Virus record (IMG/VR): IMGVR_UViG_3300044302_001348
Coordinates: 1 to 20,911 of that record
Length of the DNA stretch: 20,911 nt
Reading direction: 5' to 3' (one strand)
Source: a virus
Part shown: one piece after another, positions 19,875-20,911 of the stretch
Numbering within the stretch: position 1 is the first letter of the stretch
Layout: each line of letters starts with the position of its first letter
Notes under the pieces: generated by a model
Databases searched by the model: none
What the model saw: only the letters and a program-made list of their open reading frames with translations
What the model was told of the DNA's origin: nothing
Made by a program: the position numbers and the translations under genes

Positions 19875-20911
19875 GAGCAGCAGCAGCAGCCGGAGTCTTT
19901 ACCGTCCCCGTCGTGGGCTGGGCGGTCGGGCTAGCCGCTGCCTACATAGACCAGACCTACATATACCCGGCGCTCGCAGGCGATCCCGACGAGAGCCGCC
20001 TGCCGCAACTGGCCAGCCTTCCGTTGACAGAGCAAGGGCCAGGAGCGCCGCGCGTGTTTGCGCTAGGAGCTCGCATGCGCGTGCCGTCGCACGTCATGTA
20101 TCAGAGCAGCAAGGCACGCGAAGAAGGCGTCGGGGGCGGCAGCAAGGGCGGCACGGATGTCAGCCTCAAGCGCGTATACGTCAACGCGCTGGTGCATCTG
20201 AACGACCGCAAGACCGCGCGCCTGTTGCAGCTAATCGGCAACGGCCAACTGCTGCTGTTTAACGACCGGAACCTGATTGGCGTGACCACGGCCAACCTGA
20301 GCGCAGCCGTCTCGAGCAGCTCGGTGGTGGTTAGCTTGGTCGATGAATACGACCCCGACTTCCGCGATACGTTCAAGGTCGGCGACGTTGTCATTCCTAG
20401 CGACTTTGTGCGCGTCGCAGGCCCGACTACGTGGAACGGCAAGCACTACGAGGTGACCGCAATCACTGCCGCTACTCCGACCGCAGGCAGCACGCTCACG
20501 GTCGCGCCGCTGTCAGGCGAGAGCGTGACCAGCTTGAGCTACACGGGCGGCACGCCGTTCAGCCCGGCCAGCGTCAAACGCGCGGACGACGCTCTGGGCG
20601 GTTCGACGATGACCGTCAAGGCCGATGCGTTTCCTTCGTCTGCTTTGACGTATCAGCATGTGACTAGCTCGCTGGTGGATCCTGGTGTCGTTTTCCAAGA
20701 GCAGGATCGCGTCTTGTTGCTGAATGCCAAGCTGCAACTGAGCACGGGCGGTGCATTTTTTACGACCCCGTTAGCGTTAAGAGTCCGACGGATTCTCAGC
20801 GCAGGCGCGACGGTTGAATTGGAAGACATGGCGCAAGCCCTCGACGATGCCGAGGCTGGTGCGGGTTCGGCGGTCCTTAGCACTACAGGGGGCAACATCG
20901 ACGCACTAAGC
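19856..20911 (+). CDS. Central tail fibre / host-specificity protein (3' truncated by window)
   Basis: An open frame of 352 codons that runs off the window. TAAGGAG at 19844-19850, five bases before ATG 19856, fixes the start. The first 33 residues are Ala/Gly/Val-rich and membrane-like (AGVFTVPVVGWAVGLAAAYI), then comes PRVFALGARMRVPSHVMYQS, KGGTDVSLKRVYVNALV and LLQLIGNGQLLLFNDR, a pattern of large phage tail-tip proteins that follow the NlpC/P60 gene. These correspond to the gene transfer agent fibre (ORFg15) or lambda J position and decide host contact. Residues 150-260 are beta-rich with Thr and Ser. From about 20640 codon use is less GC-rich. Because most of the protein may be missing, the receptor part is not visible. 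Confidence 0.8.
   Translation, partial: MASAGVGAAAAAGVFTVPVVGWAVGLAAAYIDQTYIYPALAGDPDESRLPQLASLPLTEQGPGAPRVFALGARMRVPSHVMYQSSKAREEGVGGGSKGGTDVSLKRVYVNALVHLNDRKTARLLQLIGNGQLLLFNDRNLIGVTTANLSAAVSSSSVVVSLVDEYDPDFRDTFKVGDVVIPSDFVRVAGPTTWNGKHYEVTAITAATPTAGSTLTVAPLSGESVTSLSYTGGTPFSPASVKRADDALGGSTMTVKADAFPSSALTYQHVTSSLVDPGVVFQEQDRVLLLNAKLQLSTGGAFFTTPLALRVRRILSAGATVELEDMAQALDDAEAGAGSAVLSTTGGNIDALS

Overview
The window is a GC-rich stretch of a tailed-phage genome (or prophage): packaging, head, neck, tail-tube and tail-tip genes lie in canonical siphovirus order, all on the + strand. There are almost no gaps, and stop/start overlaps of 1-8 bases couple most genes. The tail-tip block (DUF2460-type distal tail protein, DUF2163-type hub, NlpC/P60 peptidase, central fibre) is the type seen in Rhodobacter gene transfer agents and many proteobacterial siphophages. 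A lipobox-bearing lipoprotein suggests a Gram-negative host. The host cannot be named from the sequence.

Layout. Bases 1-418 hold the 3' end of a phage C5-cytosine-methyltransferase-type gene. Bases 464-2421 are an accessory pair: an exported clan GH-A-like glycosidase and a lipoprotein. A palindrome around a TATAAT box (2424-2445) separates them from the next operon: a small conserved phage protein, a free-standing DnaA domain-IV-like protein and a ParB-adenine methyltransferase fusion. Then follow small terminase, large terminase, portal (DUF4055 type), a 57-aa Cys-rich mini-protein, a MuF-like minor head protein, a 22-aa Lys/Pro peptide, a scaffold-like protein and a protein with a C-terminal AT-hook. 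A 219-base leader follows, with a sigma70-like promoter whose predicted transcript begins in a strong hairpin; it precedes the P22-like major capsid gene.

From 11396 come the neck and tail-completion genes, the tube protein and the tail assembly chaperone. The chaperone carries a textbook -1 frameshift cassette (GGGAAAC, 7-nt spacer, 8-bp stem) that makes a lambda G/GT-like fusion. A short tape measure, the distal tail protein, a glycine-rich tail-tip protein, the hub, the peptidase and the start of the central fibre complete the window.

How the parts work together. The terminases and portal package DNA into a capsid built on the scaffold; the neck proteins join head to tail; the frameshifted chaperone and tape measure set tail assembly and length; the tip module recognises and penetrates the host. 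The methyltransferases probably protect phage DNA. The glycosidase and lipoprotein look like cargo that alters the infected cell or its surroundings. No lysis, integration, tRNA or CRISPR feature was found.
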